DNA of 64,000 bases, taken from assembly GCF_005405125.1 (NCBI RefSeq), contig NZ_BJDL01000003.1, forward strand, positions 1 to 64,000. Direction: 5' to 3'. The translations under genes and the position numbers were made by a program. A model generated the notes under the pieces. The model ran no database searches. It worked only from the letters and a program-made list of their open reading frames with translations, and had not been told where the DNA came from. Positions 41,939-51,515 of this stretch are shown here, in pieces (the first letter of the stretch is position 1; every line of letters starts with the position of its first letter). Origin of the DNA: Lactiplantibacillus songbeiensis. Its GTDB lineage: Bacteria > Bacillota > Bacilli > Lactobacillales > Lactobacillaceae.

Positions 41939-42358
41939 TTGAGGAACCGTTTAAAATGGTGGGGATTCATTTTAGTTTTGATGTTAGGTGTTGTGGGACC
42001 GACTAAAATGGTCCGTGCCGTGACTACTCAGCAGACTCAAGTTGGGGTAACGATTACCAAATCCGATGCTGACGCCGATCAATTGCAGCAAAGTAATCAT
42101 CAGATCCCTAGTGGCACACAAAATCAGTCAGCGGCAGATACAATCGGAACTTATAGCCAGGCGTCTAAGCCGGTAAATTGGTCGAAAGCCGTTCAAGCCG
42201 CTGCCGTTAACTTGCGCCAAGGCCGGTTACCACAAACGGCTGAAGTGAGTGCGGGGTTAATGGTCATGTTAGGCGGCTTGCTGCTAATCTGTTGGCTATT
42301 GGGGTTAGCCATTGTCTGGCAACGGCGACAATCACGAGAGGAGCGTGACAATCAATGA
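41939..42358 (+). CDS. Small LPQTxE sortase substrate (csc cluster 1)
   Basis: 139 residues. A signal peptide, a hydrophilic Gln/Ser-rich middle and a C-terminal sorting signal LPQTAE followed by a hydrophobic segment (GLMVMLGGLLLICWLLGLAI) and a basic tail. LPQTxE is the common sortase A signal in L. plantarum. TTG start 8 bases after a run of G residues. Its end overlaps the next gene by four bases. It should be fixed covalently to peptidoglycan and probably anchors the csc complex (inference). Confidence 0.88.
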   Translation: MRNRLKWWGFILVLMLGVVGPTKMVRAVTTQQTQVGVTITKSDADADQLQQSNHQIPSGTQNQSAADTIGTYSQASKPVNWSKAVQAAAVNLRQGRLPQTAEVSAGLMVMLGGLLLICWLLGLAIVWQRRQSREERDNQ

Positions 42359-43929
42359 CACATCAGTTAATTTGGCGTCGGTTAATTTTACTACTGGCCA
42401 TCTTATTAGGTGTTGTTTGGGGGCATGCTCAAGTCGCAACTGCCGCAGCGTCTGGTACAACTGGTACCGCGAACTTTACACCTAGTCCGACTGGTACTCG
42501 GCTTAAAGCTTATGATGGTTACACGGTGGGGCCATATCTTGGCATTAGTAAGGTGACAGCTAATAATGTTCAAAATAACCGACTGACTAGATATACGACT
42601 CAAATTACAGTGACGCTGAGTTCCGGTGCTAATCAAATGGGCGGTTCAAATTATGACCTTGGTCAAGCCCATTTGGATGTTCTTGATGCACAGGGTAATT
42701 CGTTGTTATCGTCTACTAGTACTGCCGCTAAGATTTCTGGCATGATTGCGACGTTTACGCCAACGACACAAGTCTTAAAGGTTGACCTTTCCAAATTAGG
42801 GACGGCTGATTTGAAAGCACCAATCTTTGTCGGGGCTTCGTTTACCCCGAAAAATTCAACAATTACAGGTGATCCTATGTGGATGGCATATGGGTTTGGT
42901 GAATTCAAAAAAGATGATGTAACTACTAATAACATGAAAGATGTCACTATTAATGAGCCCGTTCAGATCAATGATCAAACGATTACTGGTACGGCTGATC
43001 CGGGTGCCCGTGTGTCAGTTAGCTTGAACGGCAAATCATTTGAAGCGACAGCGGATACTGATGGTAAATATACCTTATCTTTAGGCTTGCCGTTGTCCTT
43101 ACTAGGAAACCCGGACTCGATAACCGTCTATGAAGGTAATGATATGGGTGATACGAAGACAGCAACGGCCAAAGTGCTCAAATCGGTACCCGTGTTGGAT
43201 GCAACTTCAAAAGAGTTGACGATTACGCCAGCCGATGCTGAAAACTTAAGCTCAGATGATGACGTCTTGAAATGGATTGTCGATAAAGCGGGGATAGAAG
43301 TTAAGGACTCGTCGACGGCTGTTACTGATGACAAAGCGACCTATAGTTCAACGGATAGCGATTTAGCTCAAAAATTAACAGCTTTAGCCAGTGGTGATAG
43401 TACCACGATTGATGTCGGCGCAACCAGCAACGGTGTTAAAGCACCGACAGACTTGTCAATCAAGATTACCAAAGGGGCCGGTGAACTTAAATTCACTACG
43501 GTCAGTGATAAGTTGAGTTACGGTGATTTACAGGTGCCAAATACGACGACTTTATTCGCCCCAACGAGTGCCCCAGATGTTGAAATCTCAGATACGCGGA
43601 TGGCTGGATCGCCGTGGCGGGTCACCGCTTCGGCAGATATTCCAGTTGATACGGCAGATGCCAAGCATACCTTAAGCGGGCAACTGATGTACGTTGATGC
43701 CAGTGGTCAAGCCAAGTCCTTAGCAACTAGTCAGACGGTTGCGACCGGTACCCGGGCAAAGGGTGGCGATAAGGTCAATGTCACTGACGGCTGGGAAACA
43801 CAGGCCGATAAGCCATCTGGTGTTGGTAAAACGGGTATTTACCTTCAAGCTAAACCAAATATTTACACTGGTAGTGGCGCTGCTAGCTACAGTGGCACGG
43901 TGACTTGGGGACTGATCGATGCACCTTAA
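42355..43929 (+). CDS. Large WxL-domain surface protein (csc cluster 1)
   Basis: 524 residues. Signal peptide ends around TAAASG (about residue 35). The N-terminal half is a jelly-roll-like region of unknown binding, a bacterial Ig-like repeat follows (TITGTADPGARVSVSLNGKS, about 205-280), and a C-terminal WxL domain has its first motif in SPWRVTAS and its last in GTVTWGLIDAP. Overlaps the previous gene by four bases (ATGA), so it is translationally coupled. Sugar binding, as proposed for such clusters, is not evident from sequence. Confidence 0.9.
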   Translation: MTHQLIWRRLILLLAILLGVVWGHAQVATAAASGTTGTANFTPSPTGTRLKAYDGYTVGPYLGISKVTANNVQNNRLTRYTTQITVTLSSGANQMGGSNYDLGQAHLDVLDAQGNSLLSSTSTAAKISGMIATFTPTTQVLKVDLSKLGTADLKAPIFVGASFTPKNSTITGDPMWMAYGFGEFKKDDVTTNNMKDVTINEPVQINDQTITGTADPGARVSVSLNGKSFEATADTDGKYTLSLGLPLSLLGNPDSITVYEGNDMGDTKTATAKVLKSVPVLDATSKELTITPADAENLSSDDDVLKWIVDKAGIEVKDSSTAVTDDKATYSSTDSDLAQKLTALASGDSTTIDVGATSNGVKAPTDLSIKITKGAGELKFTTVSDKLSYGDLQVPNTTTLFAPTSAPDVEISDTRMAGSPWRVTASADIPVDTADAKHTLSGQLMYVDASGQAKSLATSQTVATGTRAKGGDKVNVTDGWETQADKPSGVGKTGIYLQAKPNIYTGSGAASYSGTVTWGLIDAP

Positions 43930-43968
43930 CTTGAAATTATTTAGCGCTAAAGTGTGCTGATAAGCATA

Positions 43969-44020
43969 AAACAGCTCCTAATTTAGCAGGTTTAAAATCT
44001 GCTAAATGAGGAGCTGTTTC
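43969..44020. terminator. Terminator shared by csc cluster 1 and the adhesin gene
   Basis: ACAGCTCCTAATTTAGCAG / CTGCTAAATGAGGAGCTGT is a 19-bp stem with one mismatch and A/T-rich flanks on both sides. It lies between convergent genes. Confidence 0.88.
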
Positions 44021-44046
44021 GTTTACCTTCCATTAATGAAGCAGTT

Positions 44047-47000
44047 TTAAGCGTGTCGATGGAAGCTGTAACTGCCTAACAACAAGCAAAGCAAGAAGCT
44101 AACGAGGCCAATCATCACTAAATCAATGGCTGGATGGTCGTTAGTTTGTGGCAACCGATTGCTAGGAATCGCGTTGGCCGGTGTGCCAGTAGCAGCTGGT
44201 GCATTGGTCGTGGTATCATTCGTCACAGTTGGCGCCGTTTGTGAACTTGGCTGGCTAGTGACGGGTGTCGCCGTTGCTGGAATCGGTGTCGTTGGTGTTG
44301 CGATGCTTGGCTTAAATGGTGCGACGGCTGGCTTCTCAGCACTTGGCTTAACTGGTTTAGCAGCACTTGGCCGACTGGGCTTAGTCACGCTCGGCTTATT
44401 CGGTTTGGTGACACTAGGTTTTTTATCTGGTGTGGCCGGATGAGTTGGGGTGGTTGTTGCTGGATGTTCAGGTTCAGGCTTGCCAGGAGTTTCCGGTGCC
44501 GGAACGCTAGGTTGTTCTGGCTGTGGGGTTCCTGGTTGCGGCTGGCTAGGTGTACCTGGTTCAGTTGTCCCTGGTTCGCTAGGCACTTCGTCGCTTTCGT
44601 CACGATCAACCGTGGCATGCGCTGAACCGCCGTTACCGTTGTCATCTTCATAGATGGCCGCGTTAGCGAAGCTGTCATTGCCGCTGGCGGCTAACGTCTG
44701 ATAGGTTAACGTGAAGTCATGAGTAAGCTTGCCAGTAATCGTAAAGACGAGCTGGTGACCCACGACCGTCACTTTAACGGGCAATATTTTGCCGGTGCTG
44801 TCTATCACCTTGGCACTGCCGTCGACATAAGTTAAGTCCGCGCTACTGTCATCAGTGATCTTAGGATTCAGCAAGTCGTTGCCATTGGCGGCAATCTTGA
44901 TTGTCCAGTCAATCTTGGTGAAAGTGCCCGGATCAGCCCAAGTGGCATTTTTGGTCATCCCAATATCTTTGGTAACTGGTTGTTCGGGTTCAACTGGCAA
45001 CTCATCGCGGTCAATCGAGGCTTCCGCTGACGCATTGTTGTCAGCTTCGTCTTGATAGATGGCGGCGTTGTCAAAGATAGTGGCACCCGTTGGTTTGGTC
45101 GTTTGCGTTTGATAGGTCAAATGCAAGTTTTCCGTAAACGTGCCGCTTAACTTAAAGGTCAGCTCGGAGCCCTTCACGGTAACCGTCAGTGGAATACTGG
45201 TTCCGCTGGCAGTGGATGCCTTAGCACTGCCGTCAACAAACGTTTGATTATTGGTAAATTCATCAATAATCTCCGGGTTAACGAGCTTATTCCCATTGGC
45301 CGCTACTTCCAGGCCCCAATTGATCTTGGTCTGATCGTTTGGGTCAGTCCAAGCGGCGAGCTTTGTCATCGCAATCGGCTTGACGGTTTCGTCAGGACCA
45401 TTGGGTTCATCAACTGGGCCTTCACGATCGAGGGCCGCTTGTGCTGTGGCCGTATTGCCATTGTCGTCGTGGTAAACGGCACTGTTTTCAAACGTTTCAT
45501 CACCCGTCGCATTGTCGGTCGTGGTCTGATAGCTGACTTTTAAAGCCGTAGTATAAGTACCCGTGACTTTGAACGTGACGACTTTGCCATTGGTCTCAAC
45601 GGTGAATGGTACCGCGGTCCCCGTCGTATCGGTGATCTTAGCACTGCCGCTGAGATAGCTATGGTTGGGACTTAACGTGTCGACAATGACGGGATTGGCC
45701 AGCTTTTGGTCGTTAGGTTCAACGACTAAGTGCCAGTCAATCTTAGTGAATTTACCAGGATCAGCCCAAGTGGCGGTCTTTGTCATGTCAATGGGTTCGG
45801 TTGCGCCCGGCTTTTCGGGTTCGGTCGGTTCAGTGGTCCGGTCGATTTCAGCCTGCGCGGTGGCGGAATTCTGATTGTCGTCACTGTAGTAGGCGACGTT
45901 ATCAAAGGTTTCGGTGCCGCTTGGCTGATCACTTTCCGTCTGATACGTGACGTGTAGGTCAGAATCAAACGTTCCAGTGACCTTGAACTCGACTTCGGTC
46001 CCGTTAGTCGAAGCGCTGACTGTTGCAGCTTTGCCAGCGCTGTCGGTGACACGAACACTGCCATCAACGTAACTCTGGTTGGCGCTTAGCTTATCAACAA
46101 TGACCGGATTGACTAATTTATGCTTGTTCGCTGAAATCGCCAATGCCCAGTTGATCTTAGTGAATGTCCCAGGATCAGCCCACGCAACGGATTTCTGCAT
46201 GGTAATCGGTTCCGTTGGGGTGGGTTCAGGTTCTTTCAGCGTACGATCGATGCTAGCGTTCGCGGAAGCATTGTGGCCGTTGTCGTCATGATAAACGGCC
46301 GCATTCGTAAAGGTTTCTAAGCTACGCGATCGTGCTGGGTACGGCGTGCTGGGCGTCGTTTGATAGGTGATCTTAAAACTACGCTTGACGGTGGTCCGCA
46401 GATGAAACGAGAGGCTGGAACCGTTGTTCACGGTCGCCACCGGTAACGTCTGCCCAAGTGAATCGGTCGCCCGCGTGCTTTGTGGCACGAAGCTTTGGTT
46501 ATCGCTGAGCTGGTCGTCGATAACTGGATTATCTAACGTATTACCGTTAGCGTTGACCCGAATCGTCCAATTTAGTTTAGTTGGATTAGTTGGATCGACC
46601 CAGCTGACACCTTTAGTCATGGAAATGGGTTTCGTGGGCGTTGGGGTCGGCGTTGGTTCTGGTGGGGTCTCAGGGGCAGCCCCAATGACGCCAATCCGAA
46701 TGAAGCCGCTACGTTGTGACATACTTTGTAGCCGACTATTTAACGTAATCAGCCCCACATGTGACCCGGACTTGATACTCGTGACCCCGCAGACGCCGAT
46801 ATTGCCGGAACCCGCGAGATCAAAGGAACGATCACCCACGACTTCCACATTAGCTGGTACGTAGAAGTGGACGGTATCACCGCTTTGAATCCGAATGGTA
46901 TTTGAAATCTTCCAGTTATAGTTAATTGTATATTCCTTATCTGGCGATAGCGTGGCGCTGTGTGAGACGACTCTACCGCGAGCGTCCTTGATGACACAGC

Positions 47001-47118
47001 TATTGGCATCCAGACCAGAAGCCGCCACTTCTTTGGCTTGACTAATCAGTGGTGGACTTAAAATCATGATGATTAGACCCGTAACCGCTAACAAAAGGTA
47101 TTGCCAAAACTTCCGCAT
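44047..47118 (-). CDS. LPQTN-anchored adhesin with five repeats
   Basis: 1023 residues. Signal peptide ends at SQAKE (about 30). An N-terminal adhesin-like domain runs to about 150 and has two Cys (NSCVIKD, GVCGVT), unusual for this genus. Five repeats of about 138 residues start near 166, 306, 443, 583 and 720; each opens with a short MTK or MQK motif and W(A/V/T)DP, then KINW-type strands and a DDN..A..A..DR end. This resembles collagen-binding-type domains (inference). A Pro/Lys-rich wall-spanning region (about 840-985) and LPQTND with a membrane segment end it. ATG at 47118 follows GGAGGGAG. Single gene, convergent with csc cluster 1. Confidence 0.9.
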   Translation of the reverse strand: MRKFWQYLLLAVTGLIIMILSPPLISQAKEVAASGLDANSCVIKDARGRVVSHSATLSPDKEYTINYNWKISNTIRIQSGDTVHFYVPANVEVVGDRSFDLAGSGNIGVCGVTSIKSGSHVGLITLNSRLQSMSQRSGFIRIGVIGAAPETPPEPTPTPTPTKPISMTKGVSWVDPTNPTKLNWTIRVNANGNTLDNPVIDDQLSDNQSFVPQSTRATDSLGQTLPVATVNNGSSLSFHLRTTVKRSFKITYQTTPSTPYPARSRSLETFTNAAVYHDDNGHNASANASIDRTLKEPEPTPTEPITMQKSVAWADPGTFTKINWALAISANKHKLVNPVIVDKLSANQSYVDGSVRVTDSAGKAATVSASTNGTEVEFKVTGTFDSDLHVTYQTESDQPSGTETFDNVAYYSDDNQNSATAQAEIDRTTEPTEPEKPGATEPIDMTKTATWADPGKFTKIDWHLVVEPNDQKLANPVIVDTLSPNHSYLSGSAKITDTTGTAVPFTVETNGKVVTFKVTGTYTTALKVSYQTTTDNATGDETFENSAVYHDDNGNTATAQAALDREGPVDEPNGPDETVKPIAMTKLAAWTDPNDQTKINWGLEVAANGNKLVNPEIIDEFTNNQTFVDGSAKASTASGTSIPLTVTVKGSELTFKLSGTFTENLHLTYQTQTTKPTGATIFDNAAIYQDEADNNASAEASIDRDELPVEPEQPVTKDIGMTKNATWADPGTFTKIDWTIKIAANGNDLLNPKITDDSSADLTYVDGSAKVIDSTGKILPVKVTVVGHQLVFTITGKLTHDFTLTYQTLAASGNDSFANAAIYEDDNGNGGSAHATVDRDESDEVPSEPGTTEPGTPSQPQPGTPQPEQPSVPAPETPGKPEPEHPATTTPTHPATPDKKPSVTKPNKPSVTKPSRPSAAKPVKPSAEKPAVAPFKPSIATPTTPIPATATPVTSQPSSQTAPTVTNDTTTNAPAATGTPANAIPSNRLPQTNDHPAIDLVMIGLVSFLLCLLLGSYSFHRHA

Positions 47119-47376
47119 CGTTACTCCCTCCAATCAATGCCGATTGTCTAACCCTAAGCGCAGTTCGTGCACTTAGTAACTTTAATCTAGCACGGGTCGC
47201 GGACGGTTAAGTCGATGAGGGATTATTTGGATAGCTTGCAAACTGGTGATTTTGGGGGTAACGATTAGTGGATATAAATCATTAATTAGTGGGGGATTGT
47301 TAACGTTGTGAGTGATGATGGTTTTTGACTAGGCTTGGTTTAAAATGGTTATTTTAAAAATTAACTATTTTAATAC

Positions 47377-47772
47377 CTTGGTGTTAGTTGAAATTACCGC
47401 CTGCCGGTTGGTTCCTAAAACGCTGGAACGCCATGGGCCATTTTGAAGCCAAAAACCAGTCTTCAAAGCTGACCTTGGCCTAAGTCCGAGCAGACCACTC
47501 GCACTAAGGCCAACGACACGGCTGTGCATTTTAGGAACCAACCTCTCGGCTAAATGACCGAACTGATGCTAATGTTTTTTAAATCCTGTTAGTTAACGGC
47601 GGGCGGCCCAGAATTGGCTTAGTGGTGTCGTTTATCTTAGGCGGTGGTTTTCCGACTTAGATAACCCCCGGCTTTCGAGACCGCATTTTGGCTTCCAAAC
47701 GTGGCCACCACTTTTCAGCCGAATCTGGTCCAACCAGAGTGGCAAGTTTAATCTAACTAACATTAAACATAG
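47377..47772. repeat. Second full-length composite palindromic element
   Basis: About 396 bp with the same order as the copy at 35547: left end CTTGGTGTTAGTTG, CCGCCTGCCGGTTGG, GGTTCCTAAAACGC paired with GCATTTTAGGAACC around CTAAGTCCGAGCAGACCACT; right module AACGGCGGGCGGCCCAGAAT to GGTCCAACCAGAGTGGCAAG, and right end CTAACTAACATTAAAC. Several stem bases in the right module differ from the other copies and are not compensated, so it is decaying. Intergenic, between the adhesin and oxalate decarboxylase genes. Confidence 0.85.
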
Positions 47773-47856
47773 GTTACTAAATGAAGTGTAACCGCTTGTT
47801 TGATTAGTTCATTTAATTTACCATAAAGGCAATTAATGACGAAAGGGATGGCTTGC

Positions 47857-49062
47857 ATGACAAAGCAAAACGAACCAATTCGCTCAGCAGATCAGACGGG
47901 GTGGTTAGATCAGGGGCCTCGTAATCAGGAGCGTGATTTACAGAACCCAGATGTTTTAGTGCCACCGACAACTGATCATGGCACCATTACGAACTTGCGG
48001 TTTAGTTTCTCGGATGCGCATATGCGCTTGGAAGAAGGCGGCTGGGCACGGGAGGTCACCAATCGTGAACTGCCAGCATCGCACGACATGGCCGGGGTCA
48101 ATATGTGCTTAAAGCCGGGTGCTTATCGAGAATTACATTGGCATAAGGAAGCTGAATGGGCCATGATGCTCAAAGGCAACGCGCGGGTCACGGCGTTGAA
48201 TGAAAACGGCGAAAGCTTTATTGATGACATTAAAGCTGGCGATTTATGGGACTTTGAAGCCGGAATCCCGCATTCTATCCAAGCTTTGGACCAAGGCTGT
48301 GAATTCTTGTTAGTCTTCAGTGAACCCGACTTCTCGGAAAATAATACCTTCCTATTAACAGATTGGTTAGCGCATACGCCTAAAGATATAGTTGCGGCTA
48401 ACTTTAAGTTGGATGAAGCGGCCTTAGCGAACTTGCCGACTCATGAAAAGTATATTTTTGATGGGGCAGTGCCGGGCCCAATCGACCAAGTTAAACGGCC
48501 AGGAACACCGATGGCAACACCGTTAACCTTGCATATGGCGGATGTGCCAGCGAAACAATTTGAAGCCGGCAAAGTCTGGATTGTTGATCAAGCTGTCTTT
48601 CCAGCGGCCAAGACGATCTCGGCGGCAATTGTGGAAGTCCAACCAGGCGGGATGCGCGAGCTCCATTGGCATCCGAAGTCTGAAGAATGGGATTACTTCA
48701 TGCAAGGGCGGGCGAAAGTCGGTGTCTTTAATTCCAATACGTTAGCGCGAACCTTTGATTATCAAGCGGGCGATGTTGGCGTCATTCCGAAAGAAGCTGG
48801 ACATTATATTCAAAATATTGGTGATGAACCGTTGATTTTTATCGAGTTATTCAAGAATCCGGTCTACTCAGATATTTCATTGAATAAGTGGCTGGCCACA
48901 ACGCCAACGCAAATTGTGGCCGATCATTTGAATATCACTAAGCAAACGGTGGCGCAATTACCGAGTGAAGAAGCGGCGGTTGTCTGGTATGACAATCCTA
49001 ATCAGGACGTAACGGCAACCACGCCGGGGCATGTCGATGATGCCAACGATGCGTTTAGTTAA
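47857..49062 (+). CDS. oxdC: Oxalate decarboxylase, bicupin
   Basis: Converts oxalate to formate and CO2 with Mn. 401 residues, two cupin domains. Metal sites: HWHKEAEW with later GIPHSIQ in cupin 1 (from about residue 94) and HWHPKSEEW with GHYIQN in cupin 2 (from about 269). The active-site lid reads SENNT (about 160), with the Glu that separates decarboxylases from oxalate oxidases; ordinary enzymes have SENST. ATG at 47857 follows GAAAGGGA. The stop is directly followed by the flavoprotein start. No signal peptide, so cytoplasmic; a role in acid stress through proton use is inferred. Confidence 0.9.
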   Translation: MTKQNEPIRSADQTGWLDQGPRNQERDLQNPDVLVPPTTDHGTITNLRFSFSDAHMRLEEGGWAREVTNRELPASHDMAGVNMCLKPGAYRELHWHKEAEWAMMLKGNARVTALNENGESFIDDIKAGDLWDFEAGIPHSIQALDQGCEFLLVFSEPDFSENNTFLLTDWLAHTPKDIVAANFKLDEAALANLPTHEKYIFDGAVPGPIDQVKRPGTPMATPLTLHMADVPAKQFEAGKVWIVDQAVFPAAKTISAAIVEVQPGGMRELHWHPKSEEWDYFMQGRAKVGVFNSNTLARTFDYQAGDVGVIPKEAGHYIQNIGDEPLIFIELFKNPVYSDISLNKWLATTPTQIVADHLNITKQTVAQLPSEEAAVVWYDNPNQDVTATTPGHVDDANDAFS

Positions 49063-50394
49063 ATGTCAGCTTTTGATGTAATTGTAATTGGCGGCGGTGT
49101 CGGTGGTGCGGGGGTAGCCTTGAAAGCCCAAGCACATGGCTTAAAAGTTGCGGTCATCGAGCAACGTGACTGGGGCGGCACGACCGTTAATCGGGGCAGT
49201 ACCCCGAAAAAAATCTTGTTGGCGGCGGCTGAAGCACATCGACAATTCCGGTTGACGACGTTTGCGGCCACAACGCCGGCGATTGATTGGGCGAAGCTCG
49301 CCGCGTATCGCGACACGGTGGTGACCCAGACAGCCGTTAACTTTAAAGCGCGGTTTCAAGCAACTGGCGTGACAACTTATGAAGGTCACGCTGAATTTAC
49401 AGATTCGCACCATGTGAGGGTTAACGGGCAGTTATTACAAGCTGATAAAATCGTGATTGCAACCGGGGCCCATCCGTTTGAATTGTCATTTCCTGGCAGT
49501 CAGTGGGTCCAACATTCTGGGAGTTTCTTCCGTAGTGAACAGTTACCAGTGCGCCTGACGATCTTAGGCGCAGGAATTATTGCCATGGCGATAGCCAGTA
49601 TTGCTAATGAAGCCGGCGCCAACGTTACGGTGGTCCAGCACGATGCAGTCGCGTTGCGCGGGTATGATCCGGAGTTGGTCGCACGATTGGTGGCCGACTT
49701 AAAACAACGTGGCGTTATCTTTCGCTTTAATGATGAAGTGGCGGCACTTGCGCAAACCAACCATGGCTTACAAGTTACCACCCGAACAAACGCCACGTTT
49801 GAAACTGACGCGGTCTATACGGCATTAGGCCGGACCGCAAATGTGGCGGACTTGCATTTGGAACAAGCTGGCGTCATTTATACGTCACAAGGGATTCAGG
49901 TGGAGGAGCAGTTGCAAACGACACAATCTTCAATTTACGCAATTGGGGATTGTGCGGCGGCTGGGGTACCGAAGCTGGCGAACTATGCCATCTATCAAGG
50001 GAAATACGTGGGCGATAGCTTGGTGGCACCAGTAGGCTTTCCAATTAAATATCCGATGCCAGTCACGGCTGTCTTTAGTCTGCCACGGTTGGCACAAGCC
50101 GGTGTCACGGTTCTGCAAGCCCAAGCTGAGCCTGATAAGTATCAGATCAAGGAAAAGTCATTGGCGCATTGGCTGAATTACCAGCGTCAACATGATGATC
50201 AAGCCCGGTTAAAACTGATTATCAATCGGCAAAATCAGCTTGTGGTGGGCGCGGAGGTCTATAGTGCCACGGCCGATGAGTTGATTAATGAATTGGCGAT
50301 TCTGATCCAGCAGCGTGTTTCAGTGGCACGCTTGCATGACTTGTTTTTAGCTTATCCAAGTGTGGCAACGGATTTATATGGGATTTGGGTTTAG
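49063..50394 (+). CDS. Disulfide-reductase-fold flavoprotein lacking redox cysteines
   Basis: 443 residues with the fold of glutathione/mercuric/dihydrolipoamide reductases: FAD motif VIVIGGGVGGAGVA, NAD(P) motif LTILGAGIIAMAIASIANEAG, and a second FAD motif IYAIGDCAAAG. The redox pair is lost: the usual GGTCVNxGCxPKK is GGTTVNRGSTPKK (about 37-49), and the C-terminal HPTxSE is YPSVATD, so the His-Glu dyad is gone as well. It is thus not a disulfide reductase; NAD(P)H oxidation or another flavin reaction is possible. It begins at the base after the oxdC stop (TAAATG), indicating coupling with oxalate metabolism. Confidence 0.85.
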   Translation: MSAFDVIVIGGGVGGAGVALKAQAHGLKVAVIEQRDWGGTTVNRGSTPKKILLAAAEAHRQFRLTTFAATTPAIDWAKLAAYRDTVVTQTAVNFKARFQATGVTTYEGHAEFTDSHHVRVNGQLLQADKIVIATGAHPFELSFPGSQWVQHSGSFFRSEQLPVRLTILGAGIIAMAIASIANEAGANVTVVQHDAVALRGYDPELVARLVADLKQRGVIFRFNDEVAALAQTNHGLQVTTRTNATFETDAVYTALGRTANVADLHLEQAGVIYTSQGIQVEEQLQTTQSSIYAIGDCAAAGVPKLANYAIYQGKYVGDSLVAPVGFPIKYPMPVTAVFSLPRLAQAGVTVLQAQAEPDKYQIKEKSLAHWLNYQRQHDDQARLKLIINRQNQLVVGAEVYSATADELINELAILIQQRVSVARLHDLFLAYPSVATDLYGIWV

Positions 50395-50396
50395 TA

Positions 50397-50436
50397 AAAG
50401 GCATTGCTAATTTTCGAGATTAGCGATGCCTTTTTG
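50397..50436 (+). terminator. Terminator of oxdC-flavoprotein operon
   Basis: AAAGGCATTGCTAAT / ATTAGCGATGCCTTT stem with a short loop and T-run, directly after the stop. Confidence 0.88.
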
Positions 50437-50633
50437 TTGCCCACCGGACAATGAAAGCAATCAGTGATGACCATTGCTTTCAGAAAAAAAGAATAAAGTA
50501 CTGCAAATTACCAAGGTTACGCTATAATAATAGTTGCATAAAAGATTGATGTGCTCTTGGCGATGTGAAAGCGACTAGCTGAGGTCAGGTTAATCGGGGG
50601 TAATCATTATGGTTAAAGGGAAGAGGCAGTTAA

Positions 50634-51455
50634 ATGGAAGAAACAAAGTTTTGTCCTCATTGTGGGACTAAAGTCGGGGCAACGGTGAAGTTTTGCCCGA
50701 AGTGTGGGTTTAAGCTGACAAGTGACGAGGCCACCTCGAAGCCGCAAGCAACGACGGCAACGGAGGAAACCACTAAGACAGCGACGACGCGGACGACCGC
50801 TAATACGACTAATCAATCAACGGGGTCTGGCAGTGACTTTAATGCCCGGTTAGATGCGATGATGAAGTGGATTACGGCGAACTGGGCCACGACTGTGGTT
50901 ATTGTTGTTGGCATTTTCGTCTTCTCATTTCTGATGCGGGTCTTGTTCTACCACGCTTCATTAGGTTGGATCGCCGTGATTGCGGCGGTTGTCTGGCTAT
51001 ATAGCTATGCGTGGACTAACGGCGTTGAGCCAACGAGTATGGAACAACAATTGCGGCATGTCACGAAGAGTGGTGTCGATGCGGTCAAGACATCTACGCA
51101 AGCTCATGCCGATGCAACTACGACGCAAGCACAACCGACCGCGAGCCAAGCAACTACTGATCCAATTCAAGATACGACCCAAGCCACTGGTAGTAATAAC
51201 ATTTACGTCCAAGCCGCACCACAAAGCAATGGGATGGGAACGGCTGGGTTTATCTTAGCCTTACTCTCATTCTTATTCTCTTGGATTCCTGGGGTTAGCT
51301 TTGTCGTTTGGTTCTTAGGGATGTTATTCTCATTTATCGGGATGTTCAAACGGCCACGGGGCTTAGCCATTACTGGGTTTATTCTATCGTTTATTGATTT
51401 GATTGTTATCTTTGTTATTTTAAGTGTGGGAATTGGTATTCTTAGTTCATTATAG
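50634..51455 (+). CDS. Zinc-ribbon membrane protein
   Basis: 273 residues. An N-terminal double-Cys zinc ribbon (FCPHCGTKVGATVKFCPKCG), a Thr-rich linker (about 35-65), a membrane segment (WATTVVIVVGIFVFSFLM) and another (IAVIAAVVWLYSYA), a second Thr/Gln-rich linker, then a C-terminal DUF4190-like membrane pair (GTAGFILALLSFLFSWI, LAITGFILSFIDLIVIFVIL). The ribbon should face the cytoplasm. Function unknown. ATG behind GGGAAGAGG; single gene with its own terminator. Confidence 0.75.
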   Translation: MEETKFCPHCGTKVGATVKFCPKCGFKLTSDEATSKPQATTATEETTKTATTRTTANTTNQSTGSGSDFNARLDAMMKWITANWATTVVIVVGIFVFSFLMRVLFYHASLGWIAVIAAVVWLYSYAWTNGVEPTSMEQQLRHVTKSGVDAVKTSTQAHADATTTQAQPTASQATTDPIQDTTQATGSNNIYVQAAPQSNGMGTAGFILALLSFLFSWIPGVSFVVWFLGMLFSFIGMFKRPRGLAITGFILSFIDLIVIFVILSVGIGILSSL

Positions 51456-51483
51456 AAATTAAGCTATTTTTTTAGAACGTCTT

Positions 51484-51515
51484 GGTCTGTCAATGTTATG
51501 TTGGCAGGCCTTTTT
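51484..51515 (+). terminator. Terminator of the zinc-ribbon gene
   Basis: GGTCTGTCAA / TTGGCAGGCC stem with a 7-base loop and T-run. Confidence 0.85.

Noticed and set aside
44126-44653. Plus-strand frames rich in Gly and Leu opposite the adhesin
   Set aside because: Antisense of the Pro/Lys-rich wall-spanning region; low stop frequency is due to composition.
47377-47772. Insertion sequence
   Set aside because: It has inverted ends, but it is 396 bp, carries no transposase frame and shows no target duplication.
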